From: Demequina phytophila
Lineage (GTDB): Bacteria; Actinomycetota; Actinomycetes; Actinomycetales; Demequinaceae
DNA: 64,000 nt
Reading direction: 5' to 3'
Assembly: GCF_000971135.1 (NCBI RefSeq)
Contig: NZ_BBLW01000003.1
Location: 344,903-408,902 of the forward strand
This document shows, piece after piece, positions 52,106 to 62,850 of this stretch. Positions within the stretch are counted from its first letter, which is position 1. The number at the start of each line of letters is the position of its first letter. The position numbers were made by a program, and so were the translations under genes. Below the pieces are notes generated by a model. The model worked only from the letters and a program-made list of their open reading frames with translations. It was not told where the DNA came from and searched no databases.

Positions 52106-53080
52106 CTACCCCTTCGGGTGCGAGGCCCAGGCGCTGTCGACCATCTCCTGGACCGTGTAGCGCATCTTCCAGTCGAGGTCGCGTGCGGCGAGTGTGCCGT
52201 CGGCGACGATCTTCGCGGGGTCACCCGGGCGGCGCGGGCCCTCGACGGGCGTCTTGTCCGTGCCCGTGGCGGCGACCATCGCGTCGACGATCTCGCGCAC
52301 CGACGTGCCCGAGCCCGAGCCGAGGTTGTAGACCGGCTCGAGCGTGTCGCCCGCGTCGAGGCGCTGCGCCGCGACCACGTGGGCGGCCGCGAGGTCGCTC
52401 ACGTGCACGTAGTCGCGCACGCAGGTGCCGTCCGGGGTGGGGTAGTCGGTGCCGTTGATCTGCGGTGCCTTGCCGGCCTCGATCGCGAAGAACACCTTCG
52501 GGAAGAGGTTGTGGGGCGAGGCGTCGTAGAGGTCGGGGAAGCCGGAGCCGACCACGTTGAAGTAGCGCAGGCTCGTGGCCGCGAGGGGCGTGCCCGTCAT
52601 GGTGGTGGCCACCACCTGGTCGCGGATCAGCCATTCGCCGATCAGCTTCGACTCGCCGTACGGCGACTCGGGCGTGGTGGAGGTGGACTCGGTCACCACG
52701 GGCGAGTCGGTGTTGCCGTACACGCCCGCCGAGGACGAGAACACCAGGCTGCGCACGCCCGCCTTCTCCATCGCCTCGAGCAGCGAGCGGGTGCCGTCGA
52801 CGTTGGCCCGGTAGTTGACCAGCGGGAACTTCACGGACTCGCCGGCGTACTTGTAGCCGGCGCAGTGGATCACGCCGACCACCGCGTGCTCCGTGAGCGT
52901 CCGCTCGACCACGTCGGTCTCGTTGATGGACGCCTTGACGAACGGCACGCCCTCGGGCACGAAGGCCTCGATGCCGCTCGAGAGGTCGTCGATCACCACG
53001 GGGTCGATCCCCGCGGCCTGCAGCGCGCGGACCACGTGCGAGCCGATGTAGCCGGCGCCGCCGGTGACAAGCCAGGACAT
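52106..53080 (-). CDS. galE: UDP-glucose 4-epimerase
   Basis: A 324-residue short-chain dehydrogenase-type epimerase. The NAD loop is MSWLVTGGAGYIGSHVVRAL; the catalytic pair is in SSSAGVYGNT and SPYGESKLIGEW (Y-x-x-x-K). HCAGYKYAGESVKFPLVNYR and NLGSGSGTSVREIVDAM are typical of GalE. It interconverts UDP-galactose and UDP-glucose in the Leloir pathway and supplies galactosyl units for the envelope. AGGAG lies before the ATG. It follows galK on the same strand with a 52-bp gap; no galT is present. Confidence 0.9.
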   Translation of the reverse strand: MSWLVTGGAGYIGSHVVRALQAAGIDPVVIDDLSSGIEAFVPEGVPFVKASINETDVVERTLTEHAVVGVIHCAGYKYAGESVKFPLVNYRANVDGTRSLLEAMEKAGVRSLVFSSSAGVYGNTDSPVVTESTSTTPESPYGESKLIGEWLIRDQVVATTMTGTPLAATSLRYFNVVGSGFPDLYDASPHNLFPKVFFAIEAGKAPQINGTDYPTPDGTCVRDYVHVSDLAAAHVVAAQRLDAGDTLEPVYNLGSGSGTSVREIVDAMVAATGTDKTPVEGPRRPGDPAKIVADGTLAARDLDWKMRYTVQEMVDSAWASHPKG

Positions 53081-53132
53081 GTCTCTCCTTCTGGTGGGGA
53101 CGATTGCTGGTGGGGACTGTGCGGCGGTCGGG

Positions 53133-54299
<1,167 letters not shown>

Positions 54300-54420
54300 T
54301 GTTCCTCCATCGGATGCGGTGGCAGCGGGCGGCGTGCGAGCACGGCCCCGGCGTACGCCACCCATGCTCCCACGGCGCTCGCGACGCGGCGGCTGTGCCG
54401 CGCCTGGTTCACCGGATGCT

Positions 54421-54448
54421 TGTTACCGTCAACATGTTATCGTCAACA
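54421..54448. promoter_or_regulatory. Tandem LacI-type sites upstream of galK
   Basis: TGTTACCGTCAACA (54421-54434) is followed directly by TGTTATCGTCAACA (54435-54448), 13 of 14 identical. On the minus strand each holds TTGACG, so they may overlap a galK -35. They match TGTTAACGTTAAAA before araD (55966-55979). Confidence 0.75.
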
Positions 54449-54807
54449 TCGAGCGGATGGAACAGGACCCGGGTCCCGACGCGGCGGTCGGGGTCGCGCC
54501 GCCTCCCGAGGCGGTCCCGCATGCAGGTGCGATCGCCGGGGTGCCCTGCATGCGTGACCCGCCTCTCCTGCATGCAGGTGCGATCGTGGCATCGTCCGAC
54601 ATCCCACCCGTCGAGCCCGCGCAGCCCAGGGCGATCTCCAATGACGCATGTGACGAGCGGGGCGCAGGGGGACGATGCGCCGGTCACCTCCGTCGCACGC
54701 GTCACCTGGGTCACATGCGCCAGTGGGAGTCGCCGGGCGCTCGCCGACGGCCCGCCGGGACCGCGGCCCCACGTCCTCCCTGCACCCGGTGGGATAGCCT
54801 GACGGCC
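54449..54807. repeat. Repeat-rich stretch between galK and the LacI gene
   Basis: Direct repeats of GCATGCAGGTGCGATCG lie at 54519-54535 and 54570-54586, with a partial CTGCATGC between. An imperfect inverted pair (about 54630-54655 and 54706-54734) shares GGCGA and GCGCATGTGAC-like cores around a decamer copy (54669). No gene is supported here. TAGCCT (54795-54800) is the -10 of the LacI gene. Confidence 0.5.
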
Positions 54808-55830
54808 ATGACCACGGAGCGTCCAGCCTCGCTGAGCAAGTCGGGCCGGGGCCCGAGCATGCACGACGTCGCGGCGCGCGCCGGCGTCTCACACCAGACC
54901 GTGTCCCGGGTCCTCAACGACTTCCCGGGAATCCGCCCCGAGACGCGGGAGCGGGTCCTGCAGGCGATCTCCGAGCTCGGCTACCGCCGCAACATGGCGG
55001 CGCGCGCGCTCGCGACGGGCCGGTCCGAGGTGATCGGCGTGATCATGCCCGAGACCCCGCACTTCGGGCCCACGAGCACGCTCTACGCCATCGAGCACGC
55101 CGCGAAGCGGGTCGGGTTCAAGCCGCTCATCACCACCGCCTCGTGGGAGACGGCGTCGATGGGCCAGGCGCTCGACTTCCTGCTCGCCCGCTCGGTGGAC
55201 GCGCTCGTCGTGATGGCGCAGCATCCCGCCGTGCTCGAGGCCGTCGAGACCACCACGGACGTGCCCGTCCTCTACGTCCTCACGGGCAACTCGCACGCCG
55301 AGCGCTCGGTCGCCGTCGACCAGGTCGCCGGCACGCGCCTCGCGCTCGATCACCTCTACGCCCTGGGCCATCGGCGCTTCCAGCACATCACGGGCATCAC
55401 GGGCCTCACCGAGGCGCAGCTGCGCCGCGACACGTTCCTCGAGTTCCTGCGCGAGCGCGGTCTCGAGGAGCTGCCCATCCTCGAGGGCGACTGGAGCGCG
55501 GACGCGGGCTATCGCGCAGGACTCGCCATGGAGGAGGGCGTGACGGCGCTGTTCTGCGCCAACGACCCCATGGCGATCGGCGCGATCCACGCGCTCGAGG
55601 AGCGCGGGCTCTCCGTGCCAGGCGACGTGTCGATCGTCGGCTTCGACGACGTCCCCGAGTCCGGGTACGCGCACCCCGCGCTCACCACCATCCACCAGGA
55701 CTTCACCGAGGTGGGGTTGCGCGCCGTCAAGGCGCTCATGAGGATCGTCAACGGCGGCGAACCGGGCGAGCTCGAGCCGGTCGAACCGTGGCTGGTGGTG
55801 CGCGACTCGACGGGGCCCGCCCCCGCCTGA
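54808..55830 (+). CDS. LacI-family regulator between gal and ara genes
   Basis: A 340-residue repressor with a basic N-terminal extension (TTERPASLSKSGRGPS) before the helix-turn-helix MHDVAARAGVSHQTVSRVLN and the ligand domain with EGDWSADAGYRAGLAM and VIMPETPHFGPTSTLYAIEH. It is divergent from galK-galE and upstream of araD-araA. Matching 14-bp sites on both sides (54421, 55966) suggest it controls both sugar pathways. TAGCCT lies seven bases before the ATG. The effector, galactose or arabinose-related, is inferred. Confidence 0.85.
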   Translation: MTTERPASLSKSGRGPSMHDVAARAGVSHQTVSRVLNDFPGIRPETRERVLQAISELGYRRNMAARALATGRSEVIGVIMPETPHFGPTSTLYAIEHAAKRVGFKPLITTASWETASMGQALDFLLARSVDALVVMAQHPAVLEAVETTTDVPVLYVLTGNSHAERSVAVDQVAGTRLALDHLYALGHRRFQHITGITGLTEAQLRRDTFLEFLRERGLEELPILEGDWSADAGYRAGLAMEEGVTALFCANDPMAIGAIHALEERGLSVPGDVSIVGFDDVPESGYAHPALTTIHQDFTEVGLRAVKALMRIVNGGEPGELEPVEPWLVVRDSTGPAPA

Positions 55831-55963
55831 GGGGGCCTGCGCGCCCGTCCGGCCCGGGCATCGTCCCCCGGCGATCCCTCGCCGCGCGAGCGGCGCGCCC
55901 CTCTACTAGCGTGAGGCGGGGCGGCTAGGACGAACGGCCCCCGGGCGGTCCGGACCGGGCCGG

Positions 55964-55979
55964 TATGTTAACGTTAAAA
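55964..55979 (+). promoter_or_regulatory. Operator at the araD-araA promoter
   Basis: TTAACGTTAA (55968-55977) is a perfect palindrome inside TGTTAACGTTAAAA, agreeing with the gal sites at most positions. TATGTT (55964-55969) could be the -10. It lies about 125 bp before araD. Confidence 0.7.
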
Positions 55980-56102
55980 CCATCCACCGACACGCTGCGG
56001 CAAAGGGGCCCGACCACTCGAGCGCACGACGCTCGCGAGGGTGGGCCCCTGCGGCAGCCGACCCCGGCCAGGGAGGCCGCAGAGAGGCAAGGAGCCCCAC
56101 CC

Positions 56103-56810
56103 GTGACAAGCTTCACCCCCGAACAGGTCAGCGCGATCCGCGCGAGCCGCGAGAAGGTGGCTCGCCTCCACTCCGAGCTCACCCGGTACAACCTGGTGGC
56201 CTGGACCGCCGGCAACGTGTCGGAGCGCGTGCCCGGCACCCAGCACTTCGTGATCAAGCCGTCGGGCGTCGACTACGACGACCTGTCCGCGGACAACATG
56301 ATCCTGTGCGACCTCGACGGCAACGTGGTCCCCGGCTCGCCGGGCTCGGACCGCAACCCGTCCTCCGACACCGCCGCGCACGCGTACGTGTACCGCGCGA
56401 TGCCGCACGTCGGCGGCGTGGTCCACACGCACTCGACCTACGCCACCGCGTGGGCCGCCCGCAACGAGCCCATCCCGTGCCACATCACCGGCATGGCGGA
56501 CGAGTTCGGCGGCGAGATCCCCGTGGGCCCCTTCGCGATCATCGGCGACGACTCGATCGGCCGCGGGATCGTGCAGACCCTCGAGGGCCACCGCTCGCGC
56601 GCGGTCCTCATGGCCAACCACGGTGTCTTCACCATCGGCAAGGACGCGCGCGACGCCGTCAAGGCCGCCGTCATGTGCGAGGACGTCGCCAAGACCACCC
56701 ACATCGCCCGCCAGGGCGGCGCGCTCGTTCCGATCCCGCAGGACAAGATCGACGCGCTCTTCGACCGCTACCAGAACGTCTACGGCCAGAAGCCGCAGGG
56801 AGGCATGTAA
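56103..56810 (+). CDS. araD: L-ribulose-5-phosphate 4-epimerase
   Basis: A 235-residue class II aldolase-type epimerase converting L-ribulose 5-phosphate to D-xylulose 5-phosphate. The fold markers are ELTRYNLVAWTAGNVSERVP and FVIKPSGVDYDDLSADNMIL, and the zinc ligands lie in GGVVHTHSTYATAWAA and AVLMANHGVFTIG. The GTG at 56103 has AAGGAG upstream and fits the family start. The stop lies next to the araA start. No ribulokinase gene is present between or beside them. Confidence 0.92.
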   Translation: MTSFTPEQVSAIRASREKVARLHSELTRYNLVAWTAGNVSERVPGTQHFVIKPSGVDYDDLSADNMILCDLDGNVVPGSPGSDRNPSSDTAAHAYVYRAMPHVGGVVHTHSTYATAWAARNEPIPCHITGMADEFGGEIPVGPFAIIGDDSIGRGIVQTLEGHRSRAVLMANHGVFTIGKDARDAVKAAVMCEDVAKTTHIARQGGALVPIPQDKIDALFDRYQNVYGQKPQGGM

Positions 56811-58325
56811 GTGAGCAGCATCGTTCCGAACCTCGCCGACTACGAGGTCTGGTTCCTCACCGGATCCCAGACCCTCTACGGGGACGAGGTCCTCAAGCAG
56901 GTCGCCGACCAGTCCACCGAGGTCGTCGAGACCCTCAAGGCGTCCGGCGACATCCCGGTCACCGTCGTGTGGAAGCCCGTGGTGAAGTCGCGCGACGAGA
57001 TCCTCGACACGATCATGGCCGCCAACGCGGACCCCAAGGTCATCGGCGTCATCACCTGGATGCACACCTTCTCCCCGGCGAAGATGTGGATCGCGGGCCT
57101 CAACGCCCTCCAGAAGCCGCTGCTGCACCTCGCCACCCAGGCGAACCGCGAGCTGCCCTGGGCGACCATCGACTTCGACTTCATGAACCTCAACCAGGCC
57201 GCGCACGGCGACCGTGAGTACGCGTACATCGAGTCGCGCCTCGGGGTGCCGCGCACCACCGTGGTGGGCCACCCGTCGACGCCGGCGGTGTCCGAGCGCA
57301 TCGGCGTGTGGTCGCGTGCCGCCGCCGGCGCGAACGCCGCGAAGAGCCTCAAGGTCGCGCGCTTCGGCGACAACATGCGCTTCGTCGCCGTCACCGAGGG
57401 CGACAAGACCGAGGCCGAGGTCAAGCTGGGCGCCCAGATCAACACGTGGGGCGTCAACGAGCTGGTCGAGCGCGTGGACGCGGTCACCGACGCCGAGGTC
57501 GACGCCCTCATCGAGGTCTACCTCGCCGAGTACGAGGTGGTCCCCGAGCTGCTCCCCGACGGCGACCGTCACCAGTCGCTGCGCGACGCCGCGGCCATCG
57601 AGGTCGGGCTCCGCTCCTTCCTCGTCGACGGCGGCTTCGGCGCCTTCACCGACACGTTCGAGGACCTCGGCGGGCTCAAGCAGCTGCCGGGCCTCGCGGT
57701 GCAGCGCCTCATGGCCGACGGCTACGGCTTCGGCGCCGAGGGCGACTGGAAGACCGCGATCCTGGTGCACCTGTGCGCCGTCATGGGCGCGGGCCTGCCC
57801 GGCGGCTCCTCGCTCATGGAGGACTACACGTACCACCTGGTGCCCGGCGAGGAGCTGTCGCTCGGCGCGCACATGCTCGAGGTGAACCCGGCGCTGTCGT
57901 CGAAGAAGGCGCGCCTCGAGATCCACCCGCTCGGCATCGGAGGCAAGGACGACCCGGTCCGCCTGGTCTTCACCGCCGACGCCGGCGAGGCCGTGGTGGT
58001 CGCGCTGTCCGACATGCGTGACCGCTTCCGCCTGGTCGCGAACGTGGTCGACAACGTCGACCTCCCGGAGCCCATGCCGCACCTGCCCGTGGGCCACGCG
58101 GTGTGGAAGCCCCGCCCGGACTTCACCACGGCCGTCGCGTCGTGGCTGCAGACCGGTGGCGCGCACCACACCGCGATGTCGAACCAGATCGGCGTGGACG
58201 TCATCAAGGACTTCGCCAAGATGGTCGGCATCGAGCTGCTCGTCATCGACGAGGACACCACGTACGAGGGCTTCGAGCAGCAGATCCGATGGAACAACGC
58301 GTACTACTCGATGGGCGGTCGCTGA
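56811..58325 (+). CDS. araA: L-arabinose isomerase
   Basis: A 504-residue isomerase turning L-arabinose into L-ribulose. The N-terminus [20 protein letters not shown] and the segments [40 protein letters not shown] and [20 protein letters not shown] are characteristic; the Glu and His metal ligands fall in AEGDWKTAI and GGAHHTAMS regions. The GTG at 56811 follows the araD stop directly, with GGGAGG upstream. A double hairpin terminator follows at 58344. Confidence 0.95.
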   Translation: MSSIVPNLADYEVWFLTGSQTLYGDEVLKQVADQSTEVVETLKASGDIPVTVVWKPVVKSRDEILDTIMAANADPKVIGVITWMHTFSPAKMWIAGLNALQKPLLHLATQANRELPWATIDFDFMNLNQAAHGDREYAYIESRLGVPRTTVVGHPSTPAVSERIGVWSRAAAGANAAKSLKVARFGDNMRFVAVTEGDKTEAEVKLGAQINTWGVNELVERVDAVTDAEVDALIEVYLAEYEVVPELLPDGDRHQSLRDAAAIEVGLRSFLVDGGFGAFTDTFEDLGGLKQLPGLAVQRLMADGYGFGAEGDWKTAILVHLCAVMGAGLPGGSSLMEDYTYHLVPGEELSLGAHMLEVNPALSSKKARLEIHPLGIGGKDDPVRLVFTADAGEAVVVALSDMRDRFRLVANVVDNVDLPEPMPHLPVGHAVWKPRPDFTTAVASWLQTGGAHHTAMSNQIGVDVIKDFAKMVGIELLVIDEDTTYEGFEQQIRWNNAYYSMGGR

Positions 58326-58343
58326 CCCTCACGGACGCGTGGC

Positions 58344-58444
58344 GGCGCGGGTCCCGGCGATGCCGGGGCCCGCGCCTTCTTCATGCCCGGGGACGATGCC
58401 CGGGCGGGGTCGATCTGTCCGGAAGCGGCGCATCGTCCCCCGGG
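58344..58444 (+). terminator. Double terminator after araA
   Basis: First hairpin: GGCGCGGG (58344-58351) with CCCGCGCC (58369-58376), extended inside, then TTCTT. Second: CCCGGGGACGATGC (58386-58399) with its near complement (58430-58444), an inverted decamer pair. Confidence 0.8.
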
Positions 58445-58459
58445 CCTTTGGTCCCGGCC

Positions 58460-58668
58460 TGACTCGCGATGTGAATCGGCATGCGGTGTCTCTATACTGG
58501 GACCGCTCCCAGTCTTCGAGTGAAAGCCCTGCTAAACCTATTTAATTCAAGGTCTGAGGGCCTTGTGACCGCATCGTGACGGAATGGGTTTGACTCGCAG
58601 TGTGAACGCAAACAGGATGTGAATCGCACGGTCCGCGACGGCGCGGACCGGTATCTCGAGGAGGAGAT
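58460..58668 (+). promoter_or_regulatory. Promoter region of the ChvE-type importer
   Basis: TGTGAA (58470-58475) and TATACT (58493-58498) are 17 bp apart. The perfect repeat ACTGGGA-CCGC-TCCCAGT (58496-58513), a GGGANCGCTCCC LacI box, overlaps the start point. A 21-bp element starting TGACTCGC is present twice (58460 and 58591), and a second possible promoter is TTGACT (58590) with CAGGAT (58613). The leader is unusually AT-rich. Confidence 0.75.
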
Positions 58669-59835
58669 ATGAAGTTCAGGAAGTTCCTGGCGGCCGGTGC
58701 CGGTGCGGCGGTCGCGATCAGCCTCGCCGCGTGCTCCGGCGGTGGCGCGGGCAGCTCGACCGATGAGTCGGCGTCGGCCGGTGCCGGTGGCGGCGCGGCC
58801 GAGGGCGGCACCGTCGGTGTCGCGATGCCCACCGAGACCTCCGAGCGCTGGATCGCCGACGGCAACGCCGTCAAGGCGGGCCTCGAGGAGGCCGGCTTCG
58901 ACGTCGACCTGCAGTACGCGGCCGACGACATCCCGACCCAGCAGCAGCAGATCGACAACATGATCACCAACGGCGTCAAGGCGCTGATCGTGGCCTCGAT
59001 CGACGGCACCACCCTCTCGGGCCAGCTCGAGGCCGCCGCGGCCGCGGGCATCCCGATCATCGCCTACGACCGCCTCATCAACGAGACCGAGAACGTCGAC
59101 TTCTACGTCAGCTTCGACAACTTCGAGGTCGGCGTCCAGCAGGCCACGTCGCTGCTCGTGGGCCTCGGCGTCCTCGACAAGGACGGCAACGAGACCGGCG
59201 AGGAGGGCCCGTTCAACATCGAGCTCTTCGCAGGCTCGCCCGACGACAACAACGCCGGATTCTTCTTCAACGGCGCCATGTCCGTGCTCCAGCCCTACCT
59301 GGACTCGGGCGTGCTCGAGGTCCCGTCGGGCCAGACCGACTTCGACACGGTCGCCACGCTCCGCTGGCTGCAGGAGACCGCGCAGAAGCGCATGGAGGAC
59401 ATCCTCACCAGCACCTACGTGGGCACCGACAAGAAGGTCGACGGCGTGCTGTCGCCCTACGACGGCCTCTCGCGCGGCATCCTCAACGCACTCGAGTTCA
59501 CGGGCGGCTACCCGACCACGATCTCCGAGGGCATGCCCATCGTGACCGGCCAGGACGCCGAGGTCGCGTCCGTGAAGCTCATCCAGGACGACACCCAGTT
59601 CTCGACGATCTTCAAGGACACCCGCAAGCTCGCCGACCAGTCGGTGACCGCGGCGATCGCGTACCTGAACGGCGAGGAGCCCGAGGCGAACAACACGACC
59701 GACTACGACAACGGCGTGAAGGTCGTCCCGTCGTACCTGCTCGAGTCGGACATCGTCTACGCGGACAACATCCAGGAGCTGCTCATCGACTCCGGTTACT
59801 GGACGCAGGAGGAGATCGACGCGGGCGTGGCCTGA
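58669..59835 (+). CDS. chvE: Multiple-sugar-binding lipoprotein (ChvE type)
   Basis: A 388-residue periplasmic-binding-type lipoprotein. The signal peptide MKFRKFLAAGAGAAVAISLA ends AAC (Cys 23), followed by a Gly/Ser-rich linker. The core begins GGTVGVAMPTETSERWIADG, then YAADDIPTQQQQIDNMITNG and IIAYDRLINETENVDFYVSF, all hallmarks of ChvE-like sugar-binding proteins. GAGGAG lies upstream of the ATG. With MmsA and MmsB downstream and araD-araA upstream, L-arabinose (or a related aldose) is the likely ligand. Confidence 0.9.
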   Translation: MKFRKFLAAGAGAAVAISLAACSGGGAGSSTDESASAGAGGGAAEGGTVGVAMPTETSERWIADGNAVKAGLEEAGFDVDLQYAADDIPTQQQQIDNMITNGVKALIVASIDGTTLSGQLEAAAAAGIPIIAYDRLINETENVDFYVSFDNFEVGVQQATSLLVGLGVLDKDGNETGEEGPFNIELFAGSPDDNNAGFFFNGAMSVLQPYLDSGVLEVPSGQTDFDTVATLRWLQETAQKRMEDILTSTYVGTDKKVDGVLSPYDGLSRGILNALEFTGGYPTTISEGMPIVTGQDAEVASVKLIQDDTQFSTIFKDTRKLADQSVTAAIAYLNGEEPEANNTTDYDNGVKVVPSYLLESDIVYADNIQELLIDSGYWTQEEIDAGVA

Positions 59836-59841
59836 TCGATC

Positions 59842-59873
59842 GGTGGCGCCGGCCCGCGACGGCCGGCGCCACC
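59842..59873 (+). terminator. Intercistronic hairpin after the binding-protein gene
   Basis: GGTGGCGCCGGCC (59842-59854) pairs perfectly with 59861-59873 around CGCGAC. It begins seven bases after the binding-protein stop and precedes the ATPase gene. Confidence 0.7.
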
Positions 59874-59916
59874 ACCCAGTCCTGTTTCCACCCACCATCA
59901 CCATCGGAGGTGAGAC

Positions 59917-61476
59917 ATGCCGAAGCACATCCTTGAGATGCGGAAGATCACCAAGGTCTTCCCCGGCGTGAAGGCCCTCTCTGACGTCGAGCTCGAGGTC
60001 ATCGAGGGAGAGATCCACGGCATCTGCGGCGAGAACGGCGCCGGGAAGTCGACGCTCATGAAGGTGCTCTCGGGTGTCTACCCGTACGGCACCTACGAAG
60101 GGGACATCGTCTACGACGGCGAGGTCCAGAAGTTCCACTCGATCCCGGACTCCGAGTCCAAGGGCATCGTCATCATCCACCAGGAGCTCGCGCTCATCCC
60201 CTACCTGTCGGTCGCGGAGAACATCTTCCTCGGCAACGAGCGCCGCGGCGCCGGCGGGATGATCGACTGGAACCTCACCAACCACGAGGCGGCGAAGCTC
60301 CTCACCATGGTGGGGCTCGACGAGAACCCCACGACGCCGGTCAACCAGCTGGGCGTCGGCAAGCAGCAGCTCATCGAGATCGCGAAGGCGCTGTCCAAGG
60401 ACGTGCGGCTCCTCATCCTCGACGAGCCCACGTCGGCTCTCAACGACGACGACTCGGAGCACCTGCTCCAGCTCCTGCGCAACCTCAAGACCGAGCAGGG
60501 CATCACGTCGATCATGATCTCCCACAAGCTCAACGAGATTCAGGAGATCTGCGACCGCACCACGATCATCCGTGACGGTCACACCATCGAGACCATCGAC
60601 GTCGCGGGGCAGGCGGGCATCCAGGACCGCATCATCCGCGGCATGGTCGGTCGCGACCTCACCAACCGCTACCCGTCGCGCGAGCACGTCATCGGCGAGG
60701 AGCTCTTCCGCGTCGAGGACTGGTCCGTCTACCACCCGACCCAGCCGGGCCGCATCGTGGTCGACAACGCGTCCTTCAACGTCCGCAAGGGCGAGGTCGT
60801 CGGCATCGCCGGCGTCATGGGCGCCGGCCGCACGGAGCTCGCGATGAGCCTCTTCGGCCGCTCGTACGGCCGCGACATCACGGGCCGCATGTACATGCAC
60901 GGCGAGGAGGTCAACGTCACGGACGTCTCGTCCGCGATCAAGCACGGACTCGCCTACGCGACCGAGGACCGCAAGCGCTACGGGCTCAACCTCATCGAGG
61001 ACGTCCGTCGCAACATCTCCGCGGCCGCGCTGTTCAAGCTCGCCAAGCGCGGCTGGGTGGACGGAAACAAGGAGATCAAGGTCGCGGAGGAGTACCGCGC
61101 CTCGATGAACATCAAGACGCCCACGGTCATGCAGACCGTCGGCAACCTCTCGGGCGGCAACCAGCAGAAGGTCGTGCTGTCCAAGTGGATCTACTCCGAC
61201 GCGGACGTGCTGATCCTCGACGAGCCCACCCGCGGCATCGACGTGGGTGCGAAGTACGAGATCTACACGATCATCAACCGCCTGGTGGCTGCCGGCAAGG
61301 CCGTCATCATCATCTCGTCCGAGCTGCCTGAGCTGCTCGGCACGTGCGACCGCATCTACACCCTCGCGTTCGGCGTGGTCACCGGCGAGGTGCCGGTGGC
61401 CGAGGCGACGCAGGAGAAGCTCATGACCCTGATGACTCAGGAGAAGGCAACCAAGGACAAGGAGGTCCGGGCATGA
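59917..61476 (+). CDS. mmsA: Sugar ABC transporter ATP-binding protein (MmsA type)
   Basis: A 519-residue double-cassette ATPase. Domain 1 has Walker [21 protein letters not shown], a weakened signature [20 protein letters not shown] and Walker [21 protein letters not shown]. Domain 2 has a degenerate Walker [19 protein letters not shown] but an intact signature [20 protein letters not shown] and [18 protein letters not shown], the usual asymmetry of the XylG/RbsA class. GGAGGTG lies seven bases before the ATG. Its stop overlaps the mmsB start (ATGA). Confidence 0.92.
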   Translation: MPKHILEMRKITKVFPGVKALSDVELEVIEGEIHGICGENGAGKSTLMKVLSGVYPYGTYEGDIVYDGEVQKFHSIPDSESKGIVIIHQELALIPYLSVAENIFLGNERRGAGGMIDWNLTNHEAAKLLTMVGLDENPTTPVNQLGVGKQQLIEIAKALSKDVRLLILDEPTSALNDDDSEHLLQLLRNLKTEQGITSIMISHKLNEIQEICDRTTIIRDGHTIETIDVAGQAGIQDRIIRGMVGRDLTNRYPSREHVIGEELFRVEDWSVYHPTQPGRIVVDNASFNVRKGEVVGIAGVMGAGRTELAMSLFGRSYGRDITGRMYMHGEEVNVTDVSSAIKHGLAYATEDRKRYGLNLIEDVRRNISAAALFKLAKRGWVDGNKEIKVAEEYRASMNIKTPTVMQTVGNLSGGNQQKVVLSKWIYSDADVLILDEPTRGIDVGAKYEIYTIINRLVAAGKAVIIISSELPELLGTCDRIYTLAFGVVTGEVPVAEATQEKLMTLMTQEKATKDKEVRA

Positions 61477-62651
61477 CCGGCACCGCAAACATTCGGGAGC
61501 TGCTCACCCGCAACCTCCGGACGAGCGGCATCTACATCGCGTTCCTCGCCATCGTGGTGCTGTTCGCGATCCTCACCGAGGGCACGTCGCTCAGCCCGGC
61601 CAACGTCACCAACCTGGTGCTGCAGTACTCGTACATCCTGATCCTCGCGATCGGCATGGTGATGGTCATCATCGCCGGCCACATCGACCTCTCGGTCGGA
61701 TCCGTGGTGGCGGTGACGGGCGCCGTGTCCGCGGTGCTGGTGATCAAGAACGACATGCCCTGGTGGGTCGGCGTGCTCGCCGCGCTCGCGTGCGGCATCG
61801 TCATCGGTGCGTGGCAGGGCTTCTGGGTCGCCTTCGTGGGCATCCCGGCGTTCATCACCACGCTGGCGGGCATGCTCATGTTCCGCGGCCTCACGCTGCT
61901 GGTCCTCAACAACGTGTCGCTGTCGCCGTTCCCGGAGCCCTACCGCAACATCGCGGCCGGATTCCAGAACGGGTTGCTGGGCGGCAACGGGTACGACGTC
62001 TTCACGCTGGTCATCTTCGGCATCGGCGTGGTCGGCTACGCCTTCTCTGCCTGGCGCACCCGCGTGTCCCGCATCGCGTACGAGCAGTCGGTGGAGGCGT
62101 TCCCGCTCTTCATCGCGAAGCTCGTGGCCATCGCCGCCGTCGTGATGTGGTTCGGCTGGCAGCTCGCCAACGCGCGCGGCCTCCCGAACGTGCTGATCCT
62201 GCTGGCCGTCCTGGTCATCGCGTACTCGCTGGTCACCACCCGCACGGTGTTCGGCCGCCACGTCTACGCGATCGGCGGCAACCTGTCCGCCGCGATGCTC
62301 TCGGGCGTCAAGGTCCGCTGGATCAACTTCGGCGTCATGCTCAACATGGGCATCCTCGCCTCGGTCGCCGGCATCGTGTTCTCGGCCCGTTCCAACGCGG
62401 CGCAGCCCGCCGCAGGAAACATGTTCGAGCTCGACGCGATCGCCGCGTGCTTCATCGGTGGCGCCGCCGTCACCGGTGGTGTGGGCCGCGTGACCGGCGC
62501 GATCGTCGGTGGTCTGATCATGGCCGTCATGTCGAACGGCATGCAGCTCATGGGCGTGCCGCAGTCGGTCCAGGCCGTGGTCAAGGGCCTCGTGCTCCTG
62601 CTCGCGGTGGCGTTCGACGTCTACAACAAGCGCCGCGCGGGCGCCCGCTGA
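61473..62651 (+). CDS. mmsB: Sugar ABC transporter permease (MmsB type)
   Basis: A 392-residue permease of the branched/ribose-type family. The signature [20 protein letters not shown] followed by [13 protein letters not shown] marks the family; [20 protein letters not shown] and [20 protein letters not shown] are the coupling and substrate-path segments. About ten to eleven helices are visible. The ATG overlaps the ATPase stop, and GGAGG lies upstream. A 16-bp perfect terminator follows. Confidence 0.92.
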   Translation: MTGTANIRELLTRNLRTSGIYIAFLAIVVLFAILTEGTSLSPANVTNLVLQYSYILILAIGMVMVIIAGHIDLSVGSVVAVTGAVSAVLVIKNDMPWWVGVLAALACGIVIGAWQGFWVAFVGIPAFITTLAGMLMFRGLTLLVLNNVSLSPFPEPYRNIAAGFQNGLLGGNGYDVFTLVIFGIGVVGYAFSAWRTRVSRIAYEQSVEAFPLFIAKLVAIAAVVMWFGWQLANARGLPNVLILLAVLVIAYSLVTTRTVFGRHVYAIGGNLSAAMLSGVKVRWINFGVMLNMGILASVAGIVFSARSNAAQPAAGNMFELDAIAACFIGGAAVTGGVGRVTGAIVGGLIMAVMSNGMQLMGVPQSVQAVVKGLVLLLAVAFDVYNKRRAGAR

Positions 62652-62662
62652 GGAACCGCGCA

Positions 62663-62697
62663 CACGAGGGGCCCCGGCAACGCCGGGGCCCCTCGTG
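62663..62697 (+). terminator. Terminator after mmsB
   Basis: CACGAGGGGCCCCGGC (62663-62678) and its exact complement (62682-62697) form a 16-bp stem with loop AAC. A decamer copy lies ten bases further (62707-62716). Confidence 0.85.
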
Positions 62698-62794
62698 GCA
62701 TGCGGGGGGACGATGCACGGGCCGGCTGGACGACGACGGCCACCCGAGAGCGGCCACCTCCCTCGGGCCACGCCGTGCGGGCCCGCGCGAGCCG

Positions 62795-62824
62795 TTCACG
62801 CCGGGAGCGGTTCTAGTCCATACT
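62795..62824 (+). promoter_or_regulatory. Promoter and operator of the MmsAB-linked LacI gene
   Basis: TTCACG (62795-62800) and CATACT (62819-62824) are 18 bp apart. Between them 62800-62817, read on the minus strand, agrees at 14 of 18 positions with the operator before the ChvE-type gene (58496-58513). Confidence 0.65.
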
Positions 62825-62850
62825 CGGTAGCGAAGCGAGAAGAGGGACCA

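Noticed and set aside
54519..54586. CRISPR array suggested by spaced direct repeats
   Set aside because: Only two full 17-bp repeats, unequal third copy, no cas genes.
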